Positions 8,759-19,312 of a stretch of 64,000 nt of DNA are shown here, one piece after another. The notes below the pieces were generated by a model. That model saw only the letters and a list, made by a program, of their open reading frames with translations, searched no databases and had not been told where the DNA came from. Within the stretch, counting starts at the first letter, position 1. Each line of letters starts with the position of its first letter. This stretch comes from Microbacteriaceae bacterium (GTDB lineage Bacteria; Actinomycetota; Actinomycetes; Actinomycetales; Microbacteriaceae): contig JAHBTA010000002.1 in NCBI GenBank assembly GCA_019638805.1, positions 186,001 to 250,000 on the forward strand, in the 5' to 3' direction. The translations under genes and the position numbers were made by a program.

Positions 8759-9490
8759 GTGCGCATTTCCGTCGTCATCCCGGTCCGGGATGACGCTCCG
8801 ATGCTCGCGGTGGCCCTCCAGGCGCTCGCCGCGCAGCATCGCCCGGCCGACGAGATCGTCGTCGTCGACAACGGCTCGTCCGACGACTCCGCCGCGATCG
8901 CTCGCGACGCCGGCGCACGCCTCGTGGAGGAGCCGGTGCCTGGAATCCCGAGTGCGGCATCCCGCGGCTACGACGCGGCGGAGGGCGACATCATCGCCCG
9001 CATCGACGCCGACAGCATCGTGCCCGCCGACTGGCTCGCGCGCATCGAACGGCACTTCGAGGCGAAGCCCGAGCTCGACCTGCTGACCGGCGACGCGCGC
9101 TTCTACGGCTCGAGCGACCTCGTGCACCAGCTCGGAGAACGCTTCTACATCGGCGGCATGTACTGGGCGCTCACGCCCTACCTCGGTCACCCGCCGGTCT
9201 TCGGCTCCAACTTCGCCATGCGCCGCGAGGTGTGGGCCGAGCTCGGCACCGAGGTGCACCGTCACAACGGCATCCACGATGACCTCGACCTTAGCCTGCA
9301 CATCAAGCCGTGGATGCGGGTCGAGCTCGACCGGGAACTCGTCGTCGGGATCTCGGCGCGGCCGTTCGCGACGTTCGAGGGGTTCTCCCGGCGCATCTCC
9401 TGGGTGGTGCCGACCCTGCGCGGGCACGGCGCGGAGGGGTCCCCGCGGCAGCGCCGGGCGGCACGGCGCGAGACGAGCGCGCTGTCCTGA
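8759..9490 (+). CDS. Family 2 glycosyltransferase
   Basis: A 243-residue GT-A fold enzyme. R-I-S-V-V-I-P-V-R-D-D at the N-terminus, V-V-D-N-G-S-S-D-D-S (nucleotide-sugar binding) and A-R-I-D-A-D-S (the metal-binding D-x-D) are visible, followed by G-S-N-F-A-M-R-R in the acceptor half and H-D-D-L-D-L-S. No membrane anchor is seen. It resembles single-domain transferases that decorate lipids or wall polymers; donor and acceptor are unknown. It converges on the hydrolase gene at 9512. Confidence 0.85.
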   Translation: MRISVVIPVRDDAPMLAVALQALAAQHRPADEIVVVDNGSSDDSAAIARDAGARLVEEPVPGIPSAASRGYDAAEGDIIARIDADSIVPADWLARIERHFEAKPELDLLTGDARFYGSSDLVHQLGERFYIGGMYWALTPYLGHPPVFGSNFAMRREVWAELGTEVHRHNGIHDDLDLSLHIKPWMRVELDRELVVGISARPFATFEGFSRRISWVVPTLRGHGAEGSPRQRRAARRETSALS

Positions 9491-9511
9491 CGGGCCCGCT
9501 CCGGGCCCGCC

Positions 9512-10408
9512 TCAGACGCGCGCGAAGAGCGCGAGCATGTCGCGCACCAGCGCGTTCGGGGTGGTCTCGCACGGGCCGTGTCCCGTGCGGTAGACCGCGA
9601 GTCGCGCACCGATTCGCTCGGCGAACTCCGCGTGCAACCCGGTGGGCCACAGATCGTTGGATCCGACCGCGACGAGCGTGGGGATGCCCGCCGCGCGCAG
9701 CCGGTCGCGCACATCCGGGGCATGCTTCATGAGCCCGATGACGTCGGCGACGCTCGAGCGATCGGTGAAGCCGAACCGGTGCCGCACGAAGGCGAGGCGC
9801 TCCTGGGGCGCGTGATTCTTGTTCGTCTCGATGCCCCAAATCATGAGCGCGGCGCCGAGCCGCGGGCCGATGACCCAGGACAGCGGCCCCAGCCCGCGCA
9901 CCCCGCGGAACGAGTTGCCCGGCTCCGGCGGGCAGGTCATGAGGGTGAGGCTGCGAACGAGCTCGGGCCGTTCGACGGCCACGAGCTGGGCGACAATCCC
10001 GGCGAACGAGTAGCCCAGCACATGGGCTGGCCCGGCGTCCTCCAGGAGGGCGACCATGTCATCCAGGAAAAGCGCGTAGTCGTAGCGCCGACCGGGCGCG
10101 GGACCGGCGGCGGCGGACTCGTACTGCCCGGCCAGGTCGAAGCTGCGCACGTGGTACCCGGCCGCCGCGAGCAGCGGAGCGACCAGCACGAAATCCTCCT
10201 TCGACCCGGTCACCCCGGGCGCGAGCAGCACGGGCTCCCCCGCCGGGTCGCCCAGCGAGACCATCGCGAGCTCGCCGCTGGGCGCCGCGAAACGGGATGC
10301 CACCGCACCCTCCGCGGGGACGCTCCAGTCGGTGTCCCCCACCTCGCGATCCCGTCGCTCGGCCTCATCCGCGGGCTCACCCGCGTCGTCGGGATGATGG
10401 TCGAACAC
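9512..10408 (-). CDS. Alpha/beta-fold hydrolase
   Basis: A 298-residue hydrolase. An Asp/Glu-rich N-terminal tail of about 40 residues precedes the core; G-Y-S-F-A-G-I-V-A is the nucleophile elbow (Ser near residue 156), G-S-N-D-L-W-P carries the probable acid Asp and G-H-G-P-C near residue 279 the His. There is no signal peptide, so it is cytoplasmic. Substrate is unknown; the sequence resembles esterase or lipase-like members. GTG 10408 has TAATCT at 10415-10420 six nt upstream, an apparent leaderless start, divergent from the DUF6328-like gene. Confidence 0.8.
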   Translation of the reverse strand: MFDHHPDDAGEPADEAERRDREVGDTDWSVPAEGAVASRFAAPSGELAMVSLGDPAGEPVLLAPGVTGSKEDFVLVAPLLAAAGYHVRSFDLAGQYESAAAGPAPGRRYDYALFLDDMVALLEDAGPAHVLGYSFAGIVAQLVAVERPELVRSLTLMTCPPEPGNSFRGVRGLGPLSWVIGPRLGAALMIWGIETNKNHAPQERLAFVRHRFGFTDRSSVADVIGLMKHAPDVRDRLRAAGIPTLVAVGSNDLWPTGLHAEFAERIGARLAVYRTGHGPCETTPNALVRDMLALFARV

Positions 10409-10433
10409 GCCGCCAGATTAGTAGCCTTCATGC

Positions 10434-10898
10434 GTGGCGACGGAGCGGGACGAGACCGAGGCGGAGCGCCTCGACCGAAACTGGACCGAGCTGCTCCAGG
10501 AGCTGCGCGTGACCCAGACCGGCACGCAGATCCTCACCGGTTTCCTGCTCACCATCCCGTTCCAGCAGCGGTTCGGACAGCTGGAGCCGGGTCAGCTCGC
10601 GGTCTACCTGGTCATGGTGGTCATGGCGGCACTCGCGACGATCCTGGCCATCGCCCCGGTGGCTCTGCACCGTTCGCTGTTCCGGCAGGGCGCCAAGGAT
10701 CGCATCGTGCGCGTCTCCAACCGGCTGCTCATCGCCTCGCTCGCCTGCGTCGCCCTGACCCTGACCGGCACGACGCTGCTCGTCTTCGACGTCGTCGCCG
10801 GGCACACCGCCGGTGTGATCGCGGGCATCAGCACGCTGCTCGTGACCGGGGTGGCCTGGCTGGCCCTCCCCGCCGTTCAGCGCCGGGGCGAGCGCTGA
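10434..10898 (+). CDS. Small four-segment membrane protein (DUF6328-like)
   Basis: 154 residues: a hydrophilic N-terminus (L-D-R-N-W-T-E-L-L-Q-E-L-R-V-T-Q-T-G-T-Q) and four membrane segments, ending in R-R-G-E-R. The N-terminal W-x-E-L-L-x-E-x-R-V-x-x-x-G-x-Q pattern and layout match the DUF6328 family of actinobacterial membrane proteins, whose function is unknown. GTG 10434 has TAGCCT at 10422-10427, six nt upstream, giving a probable leaderless start back-to-back with the hydrolase promoter. Confidence 0.75.
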   Translation: MATERDETEAERLDRNWTELLQELRVTQTGTQILTGFLLTIPFQQRFGQLEPGQLAVYLVMVVMAALATILAIAPVALHRSLFRQGAKDRIVRVSNRLLIASLACVALTLTGTTLLVFDVVAGHTAGVIAGISTLLVTGVAWLALPAVQRRGER

Positions 10899-10956
10899 AC
10901 CGAGTCCCCGCGCGGACACGACGGCCCGCGGCGGGGTCGGCCTCATCGCACCCGAC

Positions 10957-11748
10957 TCAGTAGAGGAAGATCGGCAACCACTCTCGATTGTGAGCGTGCA
11001 CGATCGCCAGGAACACGATGGCGTCGAAGAGCAGGTGAACCGTGAGCACGTATCCGAGCGACCGGGTCTTGGCGAACAACCAGCCCTGCAGCAGCGCGAA
11101 CGGGATCGTGAGCAGGGGCCCCCAGGCGCGGTAGCCGAGCTCCCACAGGAACGAGACGAAGATCACCGCCTGCAGCAGATTGGCCTGCCACACCGGGAAG
11201 TGCCGACGCAGGAGCGTGAAGACCGTGCAGATGAAGAACAGCTCGTCCCAGGTGCCGACCGCGTTGACCCCGACGAAGAACCGGGCCAGCTCGCCCAGGT
11301 CGGTGATCTGCGGCCAGTTCAGGTACGCGCCCGAGCGGATGAAGTAGAACGGCAGGATCAGGAACCCGAGCAGCGGCACCGCGACCACGTAGGCCAGCTC
11401 GAGCCGGGTCTTCTTCTCCCGGCTGCGCCACGGGAAGCGGACCGCACGCCTCCGCAGCACGAACCGGTCGAGCAGGAAGGGCACCGTGACCGCGAGCGCG
11501 AGCACCGTGCCGATGCGGATGAAGGCGGTCCACTCCACGTCCGCCTCGACGGATGTGGTGCTCACGATCGCGACCCCGATGCCGATGAGGCCCAGATCGC
11601 GGCCCAGTTCGCGGTCGATCACGAACGCCGCGATGAGGCTCGCGGCGAGCAGGATCAGACCGATCGCGACGCCGTCCGGCCACACCGGGCGCAGACCGAA
11701 CAGTACGAAGGCGGAGAGCGAGACTCCGGCCGCGGGCAGCAGCTTCAC
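10957..11748 (-). CDS. CPBP-like intramembrane protease family protein
   Basis: 263 residues with about seven membrane segments. The best family match by eye is CPBP/Abi: T-W-D-E-L-F-F-I in the position of motif 1, F-V-S-F-L-W-E-L-G-Y in the position of motif 2 and V-H-L-L-F-D-A (HxxxD) as motif 3. Canonical motif 1 is EExxxR and motif 2 FxxxH; here the first Glu is Asp and the His is absent, so peptidase activity is uncertain. GTG 11748 lies 16 nt after the aspartase stop, so the two are probably cotranscribed. Confidence 0.65.
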   Translation of the reverse strand: MKLLPAAGVSLSAFVLFGLRPVWPDGVAIGLILLAASLIAAFVIDRELGRDLGLIGIGVAIVSTTSVEADVEWTAFIRIGTVLALAVTVPFLLDRFVLRRRAVRFPWRSREKKTRLELAYVVAVPLLGFLILPFYFIRSGAYLNWPQITDLGELARFFVGVNAVGTWDELFFICTVFTLLRRHFPVWQANLLQAVIFVSFLWELGYRAWGPLLTIPFALLQGWLFAKTRSLGYVLTVHLLFDAIVFLAIVHAHNREWLPIFLY

Positions 11749-11764
11749 GGCCGGACGCCTGCTC

Positions 11765-13342
11765 TCACGTCTGGTCCGACTCCTCGCGCTCCAGCGTCGG
11801 GAGGTCGATGAGACCGGTGACGGGCGCGATGCCGCTCAGGCGCTCGGGCGAGAGCACCTTGGCGACCGCGTCGGCCGACATGAGTCCGGCCTCGACCACG
11901 AGCTCCGCGATCGACGCGTTCGTCGTGAGCGCGGTGTGCGCGAGCTTCGCCGCGGCACCGTAGCCGATGTAGGGCGTGAGCGCCGTGACGACGCCCACGC
12001 TCGACTCGACCTGCGCCGTGAGCTTGGCGAGGTTCGCCTCGATGCCGTCGACGCAGTTCACGCGCAGGGTACGGCACGCGCTCGTCATCCAGGCGATCGA
12101 CTGCAGGAGGCTGTGCGCGATCACGGGCTCGAAGGCGTTGAGCTGCAACTGCCCGCCCTCCGCGGCTGCGGTGACCGTCGCATCCGCACCGATCACGCTG
12201 AAGGCGACCTGGTTCACGACCTCGGGGATGACCGGGTTGACCTTGCCCGGCATGATCGACGAGCCGGCCTGGCGCGCCGGCAGGAAGATCTCGCCCAGCC
12301 CGGCCTGCGGTCCCGACGACAGAAGCCGCAGATCGTTGCAGATCTTCGAGAGCTTGACCGCGGCACGCTTCAGGGTTCCGGACAGCGTCATGAAGATGCC
12401 CGCGTCGGCGGTGGCCTCGATGAGGTCTGGCGCGGTCTCCTGCGGGATGCCGGTGACCTCCTCCAGGTGCTTGCGCACCGCCTCCGAGTAGCGCGGGTCG
12501 GCGGTGATGCCTGTGCCGATCGCGGTCGCACCCATGTTGATCTCGTTGAGCCAGTGCACGACCTCGCCCAGGCGGTCCTGGTCCTCCTGGAGGGTCGTGG
12601 CGAAGCCGTGGAACTCCTGCCCCATGGTCATCGGCACGGCATCCTGCATCTGGGTGCGGCCCACCTTGAGCACGTTCTGGAACTGCTGCCCCTTGGCGCG
12701 GAAGCTCTCGATGAGCAGAGCGTGCTCGGCGAGCAGCCGCTGGACCCCGAAGACCATCGCGAGTTTGATCGCTGTCGGGTAGACGTCATTGGTCGACTGG
12801 CTGCGGTTGACATCATCGATCGGGTGCAGCTCGGAGTAGTCGCCGAGCGCCTTGCCCATGGCCTCGAGGCCCGCATTGGCGATGACCTCGTTGGTGTTCA
12901 TATTGGTGCTCGTGCCCGCACCGCCCTGGATGACCCCCACCACGAATTGGTCGTGGAACTCGCCCGCGACGATGCGCTCGCACACCGCGTCGATGATGTC
13001 CGCCTTGTCCTGCTCGAGCACGCCGAGCTCGGCGTTGGCGCGCGCTGCCGCCTGCTTCACCCGTGCCAGCGCGCGCACCAGATCCGGGTAGTTGCTGATC
13101 GCGCGGCGGGTGATCGGGAAGTTGATGAGCGCCCGAGCGGTGTGGATGCCCCAGTACACGTCCGCGGGGATTTCCATCGACCCGAGCGAATCGCTCTCCG
13201 TGCGGGTCGGGCCGTCGCCCGCGAGCAGCTCCGGCGCTCCGTCGGGGCCGTTGGTGGTGACGTTCTCGTCTCCTGTGATGGGCGTCTCGGTCACGGCGCG
13301 ATCGACGGCCGTCGTGAGGCGCCCCGATGATGCTTGTGGCAT
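11765..13342 (-). CDS. aspA: Aspartate ammonia-lyase
   Basis: 525 residues. The fumarase/aspartase superfamily signature G-S-S-I-M-P-G-K-V-N-P starts near residue 360, with G-A-G-T-S-T-N-M-N-T-N-E, N-R-S-Q-S-T-N-D-V-Y-P-T and G-R-T-Q-M-Q-D-A-V-P as further active-site blocks; these details fit aspartase better than fumarase. It converts aspartate to fumarate and ammonia in the cytoplasm as a tetramer. Family members are about 470 residues; the extra N-terminal 50 or so are hydrophilic and Thr/Glu-rich. The long start is supported by an AAAGGAG site 6 nt upstream of ATG 13342. Confidence 0.9.
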   Translation of the reverse strand: MPQASSGRLTTAVDRAVTETPITGDENVTTNGPDGAPELLAGDGPTRTESDSLGSMEIPADVYWGIHTARALINFPITRRAISNYPDLVRALARVKQAAARANAELGVLEQDKADIIDAVCERIVAGEFHDQFVVGVIQGGAGTSTNMNTNEVIANAGLEAMGKALGDYSELHPIDDVNRSQSTNDVYPTAIKLAMVFGVQRLLAEHALLIESFRAKGQQFQNVLKVGRTQMQDAVPMTMGQEFHGFATTLQEDQDRLGEVVHWLNEINMGATAIGTGITADPRYSEAVRKHLEEVTGIPQETAPDLIEATADAGIFMTLSGTLKRAAVKLSKICNDLRLLSSGPQAGLGEIFLPARQAGSSIMPGKVNPVIPEVVNQVAFSVIGADATVTAAAEGGQLQLNAFEPVIAHSLLQSIAWMTSACRTLRVNCVDGIEANLAKLTAQVESSVGVVTALTPYIGYGAAAKLAHTALTTNASIAELVVEAGLMSADAVAKVLSPERLSGIAPVTGLIDLPTLEREESDQT

Positions 13343-13391
13343 CCGAGTCTCCTTTGACGTGGGTCCCTCCAGCCTAGTTGCCCCAGCCGGT

Positions 13392-13603
13392 CTAGAGGCC
13401 CAGCGGGTCGTGGAGAGCGGGGACGATCAGGAAGATCCCGAACAGCACGATGAAGGCGCACACCCCGTACAGGACGAGCGACGCGGCCTTCCGCACCGGC
13501 GTGGGGCTGTCGCCGACTCGCAGTGCCAGTGCGAAGACCGTCACCAGGAGCCCGGCGGCCAGCAGAGCCGCCACCGCCACGGTGACGAAGGCCATCCAGT
13601 CGA

Positions 13604-13607
<4 letters not shown>
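13392..13607 (-). CDS. Small membrane protein coupled to the phosphate transporter
   Basis: 71 residues with two membrane segments (about 5-28 and 43-63) joined by a short polar loop. The ATG overlaps the stop of the PiT transporter gene by ATGA, so translation is probably coupled. I do not recognise a family beyond small proteins found next to pit genes in related actinobacteria; an accessory or regulatory subunit is an inference. Confidence 0.75.
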
Positions 13608-14758
<1,151 letters not shown>

Positions 14759-14877
14759 TGCGCGTCAGTCTATGCCCCCAGTGAGGGTGCCGCGTGAACG
14801 GGGAATGACGGGGAGTGCCCCCGCTTTCCTAACCTGGCCAGAGCATCCACTTCTCTCAGCGATCAGGGCGGCGACAC

Positions 14878-15192
14878 GTGCCTTCACCACGGGCTCAAGG
14901 AGTCTTCGCGCTGTGCGCGGTCGTCCTCGCCGCCATCAGCTTCGCCGGAGTCGACGTCTCTCTCGCCGACTCCGGGACCTGTGCAGCGGGCGACTGCTCC
15001 GTGGGACTCCCCGCCTTTGCGATCGTGTGCGCCGTGGTCGGGACCCTCGCCCTGTTGGCGAGCATCCCGCCCGCCGTCGCCTGGTTCGTGAGCGCCATCC
15101 ACCACAGTCAGCATGACGCCGAGACCGAGCACCCGGGGATGGCCGCGCTCCGGCCCGCGACCGTCCGCAGCTACGAGGAGGACGACGCATGA
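14878..15192 (+). CDS. Small two-segment membrane protein
   Basis: 104 residues. A first membrane segment (about 8-29) could be an uncleaved signal anchor, two Cys (C-A-A-G-D-C) lie in the following extracytoplasmic loop, a second segment spans about 45-73, and the tail is acidic (E-E-D-D-A). The family is not recognised. The start is GTG 14878. It is the first gene of a possible pair with the short gene at 15189. Confidence 0.6.
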   Translation: MPSPRAQGVFALCAVVLAAISFAGVDVSLADSGTCAAGDCSVGLPAFAIVCAVVGTLALLASIPPAVAWFVSAIHHSQHDAETEHPGMAALRPATVRSYEEDDA

Positions 15193-15401
15193 ACCCGTCG
15201 CCCGATCCTTTGCTCGGCCGCCTCGAACTCGCGCACACGGGTGCGCACCTCGAACCCGTGGCCCTCGGGGCACCGGATGCCGCCCCCGCCCCGCGGGAAC
15301 GTCGCCTCCCGCGCCACCGGGCTCGTCGCCCGCGCTGGCGTCAACCGTCAGAGCCGGTCCAGGCCCTGCACGCTCACCACGGCGAACCCCTCATCGGCTG
15401 A
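15189..15401 (+). CDS. Possible 70-residue basic protein, translationally coupled
   Basis: The ATG overlaps the preceding stop by ATGA and has GAGGAG 8 nt upstream, good signals for coupled translation. The product is short, Pro/Arg/His-rich and shows no recognisable domain, and its last 54 nt lie over the end of the convergent helicase gene. It could be a genuine small protein or chance coding in GC-rich DNA. Confidence 0.35.
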   Translation: MNPSPDPLLGRLELAHTGAHLEPVALGAPDAAPAPRERRLPRHRARRPRWRQPSEPVQALHAHHGEPLIG

Positions 15402-17861
15402 GGCCGCCAGGTCCACCTCCGCCCGGATGCCCCAGTCGTGGTCGCCGGCCGGGTCCTCGATGATCTGCCGCACGCGCCACAGCCCGGCCGAATCGTCGCG
15501 CTCGATGACCACCATGCCTGCGCTGCGCGCGTCCGGGCCGGTTCCGATCTCGTCGTGCTCCGCGTAGTAGGCGTCGAGCGCGTCGGGCCAGCCGGCGTTC
15601 GGGTCCAGCGCCACCAGGTCCTCGTCGCGCTGGAGCGCCGCGAGCCGCACGCGCCTCCAGAGCTCATTGCGCACGAGGACCAGGAACGCGCGCGGGTTGT
15701 CGATGACACTGCGCGGAGCCGCGCCCCCTGGACGGACCTCTGCGGCCTCGGCACCGGGAGCCGTCAGCGCCTCCCACTCGTCGACGAGCGAGGAATCGAC
15801 CTGACGCACGAGCTCGCCGAGCCACTCGATGAGGTCTCGCAGTTCGTCGGTGCGCGCGGACTCCGGGATGGTCTGGCGCGCCGTGCGATACGCGTCGGAG
15901 AGGTAGCGCAGGACGAGCCCTTCGCTCCGGGTGAGCTGGTACTCGGCCACGTACTCGGCGAAGGTCATGGCGCGCTCGTAGAGATCCCGCACGACCGACT
16001 TGGGGCTCAGCTCGAAGTCGCGCACCCACGGCTGGCTGGAGGCGAAGACCTCGAAGGCGTCCTCCAGGAGTTCGGATAGCGGCCGCGGCCAGGAGATGTC
16101 CTCCAGCAGCCGCATGCGCTCGTCATAGTCGACGCCGTCCGCCTTCATGGCCGCAACCGCATCGCGCCGGGCGAGGAACTCCTGCTGCGCCAGGACCGGG
16201 CGCGGGTCGTCGAGCGTGGACTCGACGACGCTCACCATGTCGAGCGCATACGACGGGTCCGCCGGATCGAGCAGCTCGAAAGCCGCGAGCGCGAAAGGTG
16301 AGAGCGGCTGGTTAAGCGCGAAGTCCGGGGGCAGATCCACCGTGAGCCGGACGCGGGCCGTGCCGTCGAATCCGCCCCCGGTCTGCTCGACAACCCCGGC
16401 GGCGCGAAGGGTCCGATACACCGCGATCGCACGACGGGCCAGTTCGCGGCGGCGGGCGGGCGTCTCGTGGTTGTCGAACACCAGGGCGCGCACATCGTCG
16501 AACGCCTTCGTCCCGTGATCACCAGGTCCGCTCGAGCGGCCGATGAGGTTGATCATCATGGCCGCCGTGATGCGCATCGAACCCGTCAGGGTCTCCGGCG
16601 GCGCCGCGATGAGGCGCTCGAAGGTCTCCGCGCTCCAGGCCACGAAGCCGTCGGGTGCCTTCTTGCGCACGAGCTTCTTGCGCGCCTTCGGATCGACACC
16701 CGCCTTGGCCAGACCGCGGGCGTTCTCGATCTCGTGCTCGGGCGCCTGCGCGACCACCTCCCCCTCCGTGTCGAATCCCGCCCGACCGGCCCGGCCGGCG
16801 ATCTGGTGGAACTCGCGCGCCGTCAGGCGCCGCATGCGCTCGCCGTCGAACTTGGTCAACGCGGTCAGCAGGACGGCGCGGATCGGCACGTTGATACCGA
16901 CGCCGAGGGTGTCCGTTCCGCAGATGACCCGCAGGAGCCCGCGCTGGGCAAGTGTTTCGACCAGTCGTCGGTACTTCGGGAGCATGCCGGCGTGGTGCAC
17001 GCCGATCCCGGCCCGCACCAGACGGCTGAGCGTCGTTCCGAAGCCCGCCGAGAAGCGGAAGCCGCCGATGGCCTCCGCGATGGCGTCGCGCTGCTCCCGT
17101 GAGGCGATGCGCGCGCTCGAGAGCGCCTGCGCGCGTTCGAGGGCCGCCGCCTGCGAGAAGTGGACGATGTAGACGGGGGCGAGGCCGTCATCCAGGAGCT
17201 TTTCGACTGTCTCGTGAACGGGCGTCTCGCTGTAGCGGAAGTGCAGGGGCACGGGCCGGGAGACCCCGGTCACCTCGGCCACCTCGACGCCCGTGCGCCG
17301 TTCGAGGTCGGCCGCGATCGAGCTCAGGTCGCCGAGCGTCGCCGACATGAGCAGGAACCGGGCCTGCGGCAGCTCGAGAAGCGGAACCTGCCATGCCCAC
17401 CCGCGATCCGGGTCGGCGTAGTAGTGGAACTCGTCCATCACCACGACCGCCGCGCCGAGGTCGGAGCCCTGCCGCAGCGCGAGGTTGGCGAGGATCTCTG
17501 CCGTGCAGCACACGATCGGTGCGTCCGGGTTGACGCTCGAATCCCCCGTGATCATGCCCACATTCGCGGCGCCGAAGACCTCGACCAGGGCGAAGAATTT
17601 CTCGCTCACCAGGGCCTTGATGGGCGCCGTGTACCAGGAGCGCCCACCCTGCGCGAGGGCCGCTGCGTGCGCGGCGACGGCGACGAGCGATTTGCCCGTT
17701 CCCGTCGGTGTGCTCAGGACGACGTGCCTGCCGAGGACGAGTTCGAGAACCGCCTCCTCCTGCGCCGGATACAGGCGCAACCCGGACTCGCGGGCCCAGT
17801 CATCGAAGGCGCCGACGAACGCATCCGGATCCCATGGATCCGGGAGACGCGTCGCGAGCAT
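15348..17861 (-). CDS. DEAD/DEAH-box RNA helicase with DUF3516 C-terminal domain
   Basis: 837 residues. Residues 30-210 are RecA domain 1 with Walker A S-T-P-T-G-T-G-K-S (50-58), a D-E-F-H box (143-146) and S-A-T (173-175); domain 2 carries H-H-A-G-M-L-P-K, G-T-D-T-L-G-V-G-I-N-V-P and Q-I-A-G-R-A-G-R. The remainder matches the long C-terminal region named DUF3516 in actinobacterial helicases of the Ski2-like group. It probably remodels RNA; the exact role is unknown. ATG 17861 is chosen because GGAGG lies 8 nt upstream; the longer reading is low-complexity. Confidence 0.88.
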   Translation of the reverse strand: MLATRLPDPWDPDAFVGAFDDWARESGLRLYPAQEEAVLELVLGRHVVLSTPTGTGKSLVAVAAHAAALAQGGRSWYTAPIKALVSEKFFALVEVFGAANVGMITGDSSVNPDAPIVCCTAEILANLALRQGSDLGAAVVVMDEFHYYADPDRGWAWQVPLLELPQARFLLMSATLGDLSSIAADLERRTGVEVAEVTGVSRPVPLHFRYSETPVHETVEKLLDDGLAPVYIVHFSQAAALERAQALSSARIASREQRDAIAEAIGGFRFSAGFGTTLSRLVRAGIGVHHAGMLPKYRRLVETLAQRGLLRVICGTDTLGVGINVPIRAVLLTALTKFDGERMRRLTAREFHQIAGRAGRAGFDTEGEVVAQAPEHEIENARGLAKAGVDPKARKKLVRKKAPDGFVAWSAETFERLIAAPPETLTGSMRITAAMMINLIGRSSGPGDHGTKAFDDVRALVFDNHETPARRRELARRAIAVYRTLRAAGVVEQTGGGFDGTARVRLTVDLPPDFALNQPLSPFALAAFELLDPADPSYALDMVSVVESTLDDPRPVLAQQEFLARRDAVAAMKADGVDYDERMRLLEDISWPRPLSELLEDAFEVFASSQPWVRDFELSPKSVVRDLYERAMTFAEYVAEYQLTRSEGLVLRYLSDAYRTARQTIPESARTDELRDLIEWLGELVRQVDSSLVDEWEALTAPGAEAAEVRPGGAAPRSVIDNPRAFLVLVRNELWRRVRLAALQRDEDLVALDPNAGWPDALDAYYAEHDEIGTGPDARSAGMVVIERDDSAGLWRVRQIIEDPAGDHDWGIRAEVDLAASADEGFAVVSVQGLDRL

Positions 17862-17974
17862 TCCTGCCCCTCCATGTGGGGTGTGGGAAAGGGTACCGTG
17901 CGCGAGCACCCGTCCCTTACTATTTCCTGAGATCGGTGAAGTGCACCGGGGGATCCACGTAAGGAGCGTGCCGC

Positions 17975-19213
17975 ATGGCCGACGATGACGTGCGCGTTCC
18001 CGCGGGCTGGTACCCGGATCCGCTCGGCCTCCCGCAGCTGCGCTGGTGGGACAACCACGCGTGGACCGAGCACACCTCCGATGCGCGCCAGCCCATGGTC
18101 GCACAGGAGACGGTGACCACCGCGTCCCCCCGTCTGGCCTACGCCGACGACGTGATCGAGGACGAGCGGGCGCCGTACAACCTCGACCTGGACGACACCG
18201 ATCCCGACCTGACCCGCCGCGAGCGCCGTGAGCGCGAGCGCACCGAGTCCGACGGCGCCGCCACGACCACCTCCGATGCCGCGGCCTTCGCCGACCCGCT
18301 CCTCTCCCTCGAAGCCCCGGCTCGTGAAGAGGCGGTCGAGGAGCCCTCCCCGGCCGCGCGCTTCGCGCAGGAGCACACCATGGAGGACGCGCCGACGAGC
18401 TCGGCCTACGACCTCGGCGTGCGCTACGACGACCTGCTCGGCGATCTGCCGAAGGAGGCGTTCACCCAGGCCGCCGCCGACCCGCGCTCCGCCTACGCCC
18501 ACGTCGGCGAGTCCGCCACCGGTTTCGTGCCCGAGCCCGCAGCGCAGCCCATGTACTCGGGCTACGCCGGTCGCGTCACGACGCAGATCCAGGCCGACGA
18601 CATCGACACTACGACGGGTCCCGCGTGGGTCATGACGCTCATCCCGGTGTACTCCCTGATGGCGGGCCTGCTGCTGCTGCTTTCGGGCATGGTTATCCGG
18701 CCCACCGCGCTCGCGCTCGTGATCCTGTTCGGGATCCCGCACCTGGCCGGCATCGTGCTCGCGTTCCTGGACCAGCGCATCCTCCGCCACCGCGGCATGG
18801 AGCACCCCGCCTCCTGGATCTGGAGCATCCTGGGAGCGCCCGTCTACCTCATCGCGCGACTCACCCGCACCGTGCGCGTCTCGGGCCAGGGATTCGCCCC
18901 GCTCATCACCTATCTGACGCTCGGCGCCGTTTCGATCGGTGCAGCGCTGGCGGCGCCCGGCCTCATCATCCAGCTCAACCCGGGCTACTTCTCGGTCGAA
19001 GCGCAGCAGTCGGTGCGCAGCTCGGCCCAGATCCTCAAGGCGGATCTGATCGTGAACTGCCCCGATACGCCGCCGCTCCTGATCGGCCAGAGCTTCAAGT
19101 GCTCCGCGACCAACGAGAACCAGGAGTTCTTCAACGTCACGGTGAGCCTGCAGCGCCAGAACGGCTGGATCGCCTGGCGCGTGGACGACTGGGGCATCTA
19201 CGGGTCCAACTGA
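17975..19213 (+). CDS. DUF2510 membrane protein with secreted-type C-terminal domain
   Basis: 412 residues. Residues 8-34 are the DUF2510 motif (V-P-A-G-W-Y-P-D-P, L-R-W-W-D, W-T-E-H), then an acidic, disordered 170-residue linker, four membrane segments (about 210-330), and an extracytoplasmic tail with two Cys (N-C-P and K-C-S-A) like the DUF4333 domain. A GGAG site before ATG 17975 supports the start. DUF2510 proteins are common in actinobacteria, usually fused to membrane or secretion modules; function is unknown. A paralogue follows directly. Confidence 0.75.
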   Translation: MADDDVRVPAGWYPDPLGLPQLRWWDNHAWTEHTSDARQPMVAQETVTTASPRLAYADDVIEDERAPYNLDLDDTDPDLTRRERRERERTESDGAATTTSDAAAFADPLLSLEAPAREEAVEEPSPAARFAQEHTMEDAPTSSAYDLGVRYDDLLGDLPKEAFTQAAADPRSAYAHVGESATGFVPEPAAQPMYSGYAGRVTTQIQADDIDTTTGPAWVMTLIPVYSLMAGLLLLLSGMVIRPTALALVILFGIPHLAGIVLAFLDQRILRHRGMEHPASWIWSILGAPVYLIARLTRTVRVSGQGFAPLITYLTLGAVSIGAALAAPGLIIQLNPGYFSVEAQQSVRSSAQILKADLIVNCPDTPPLLIGQSFKCSATNENQEFFNVTVSLQRQNGWIAWRVDDWGIYGSN

Positions 19214-19312
19214 CCCGACCGTTCTACCCCCCGAATGCGACATACCCCTACTGGGGTCGTGACGCCCACCTCCCCCGACTTTAAGCTGAGAGCCACCCGA
19301 AGGGAGAGGCGT

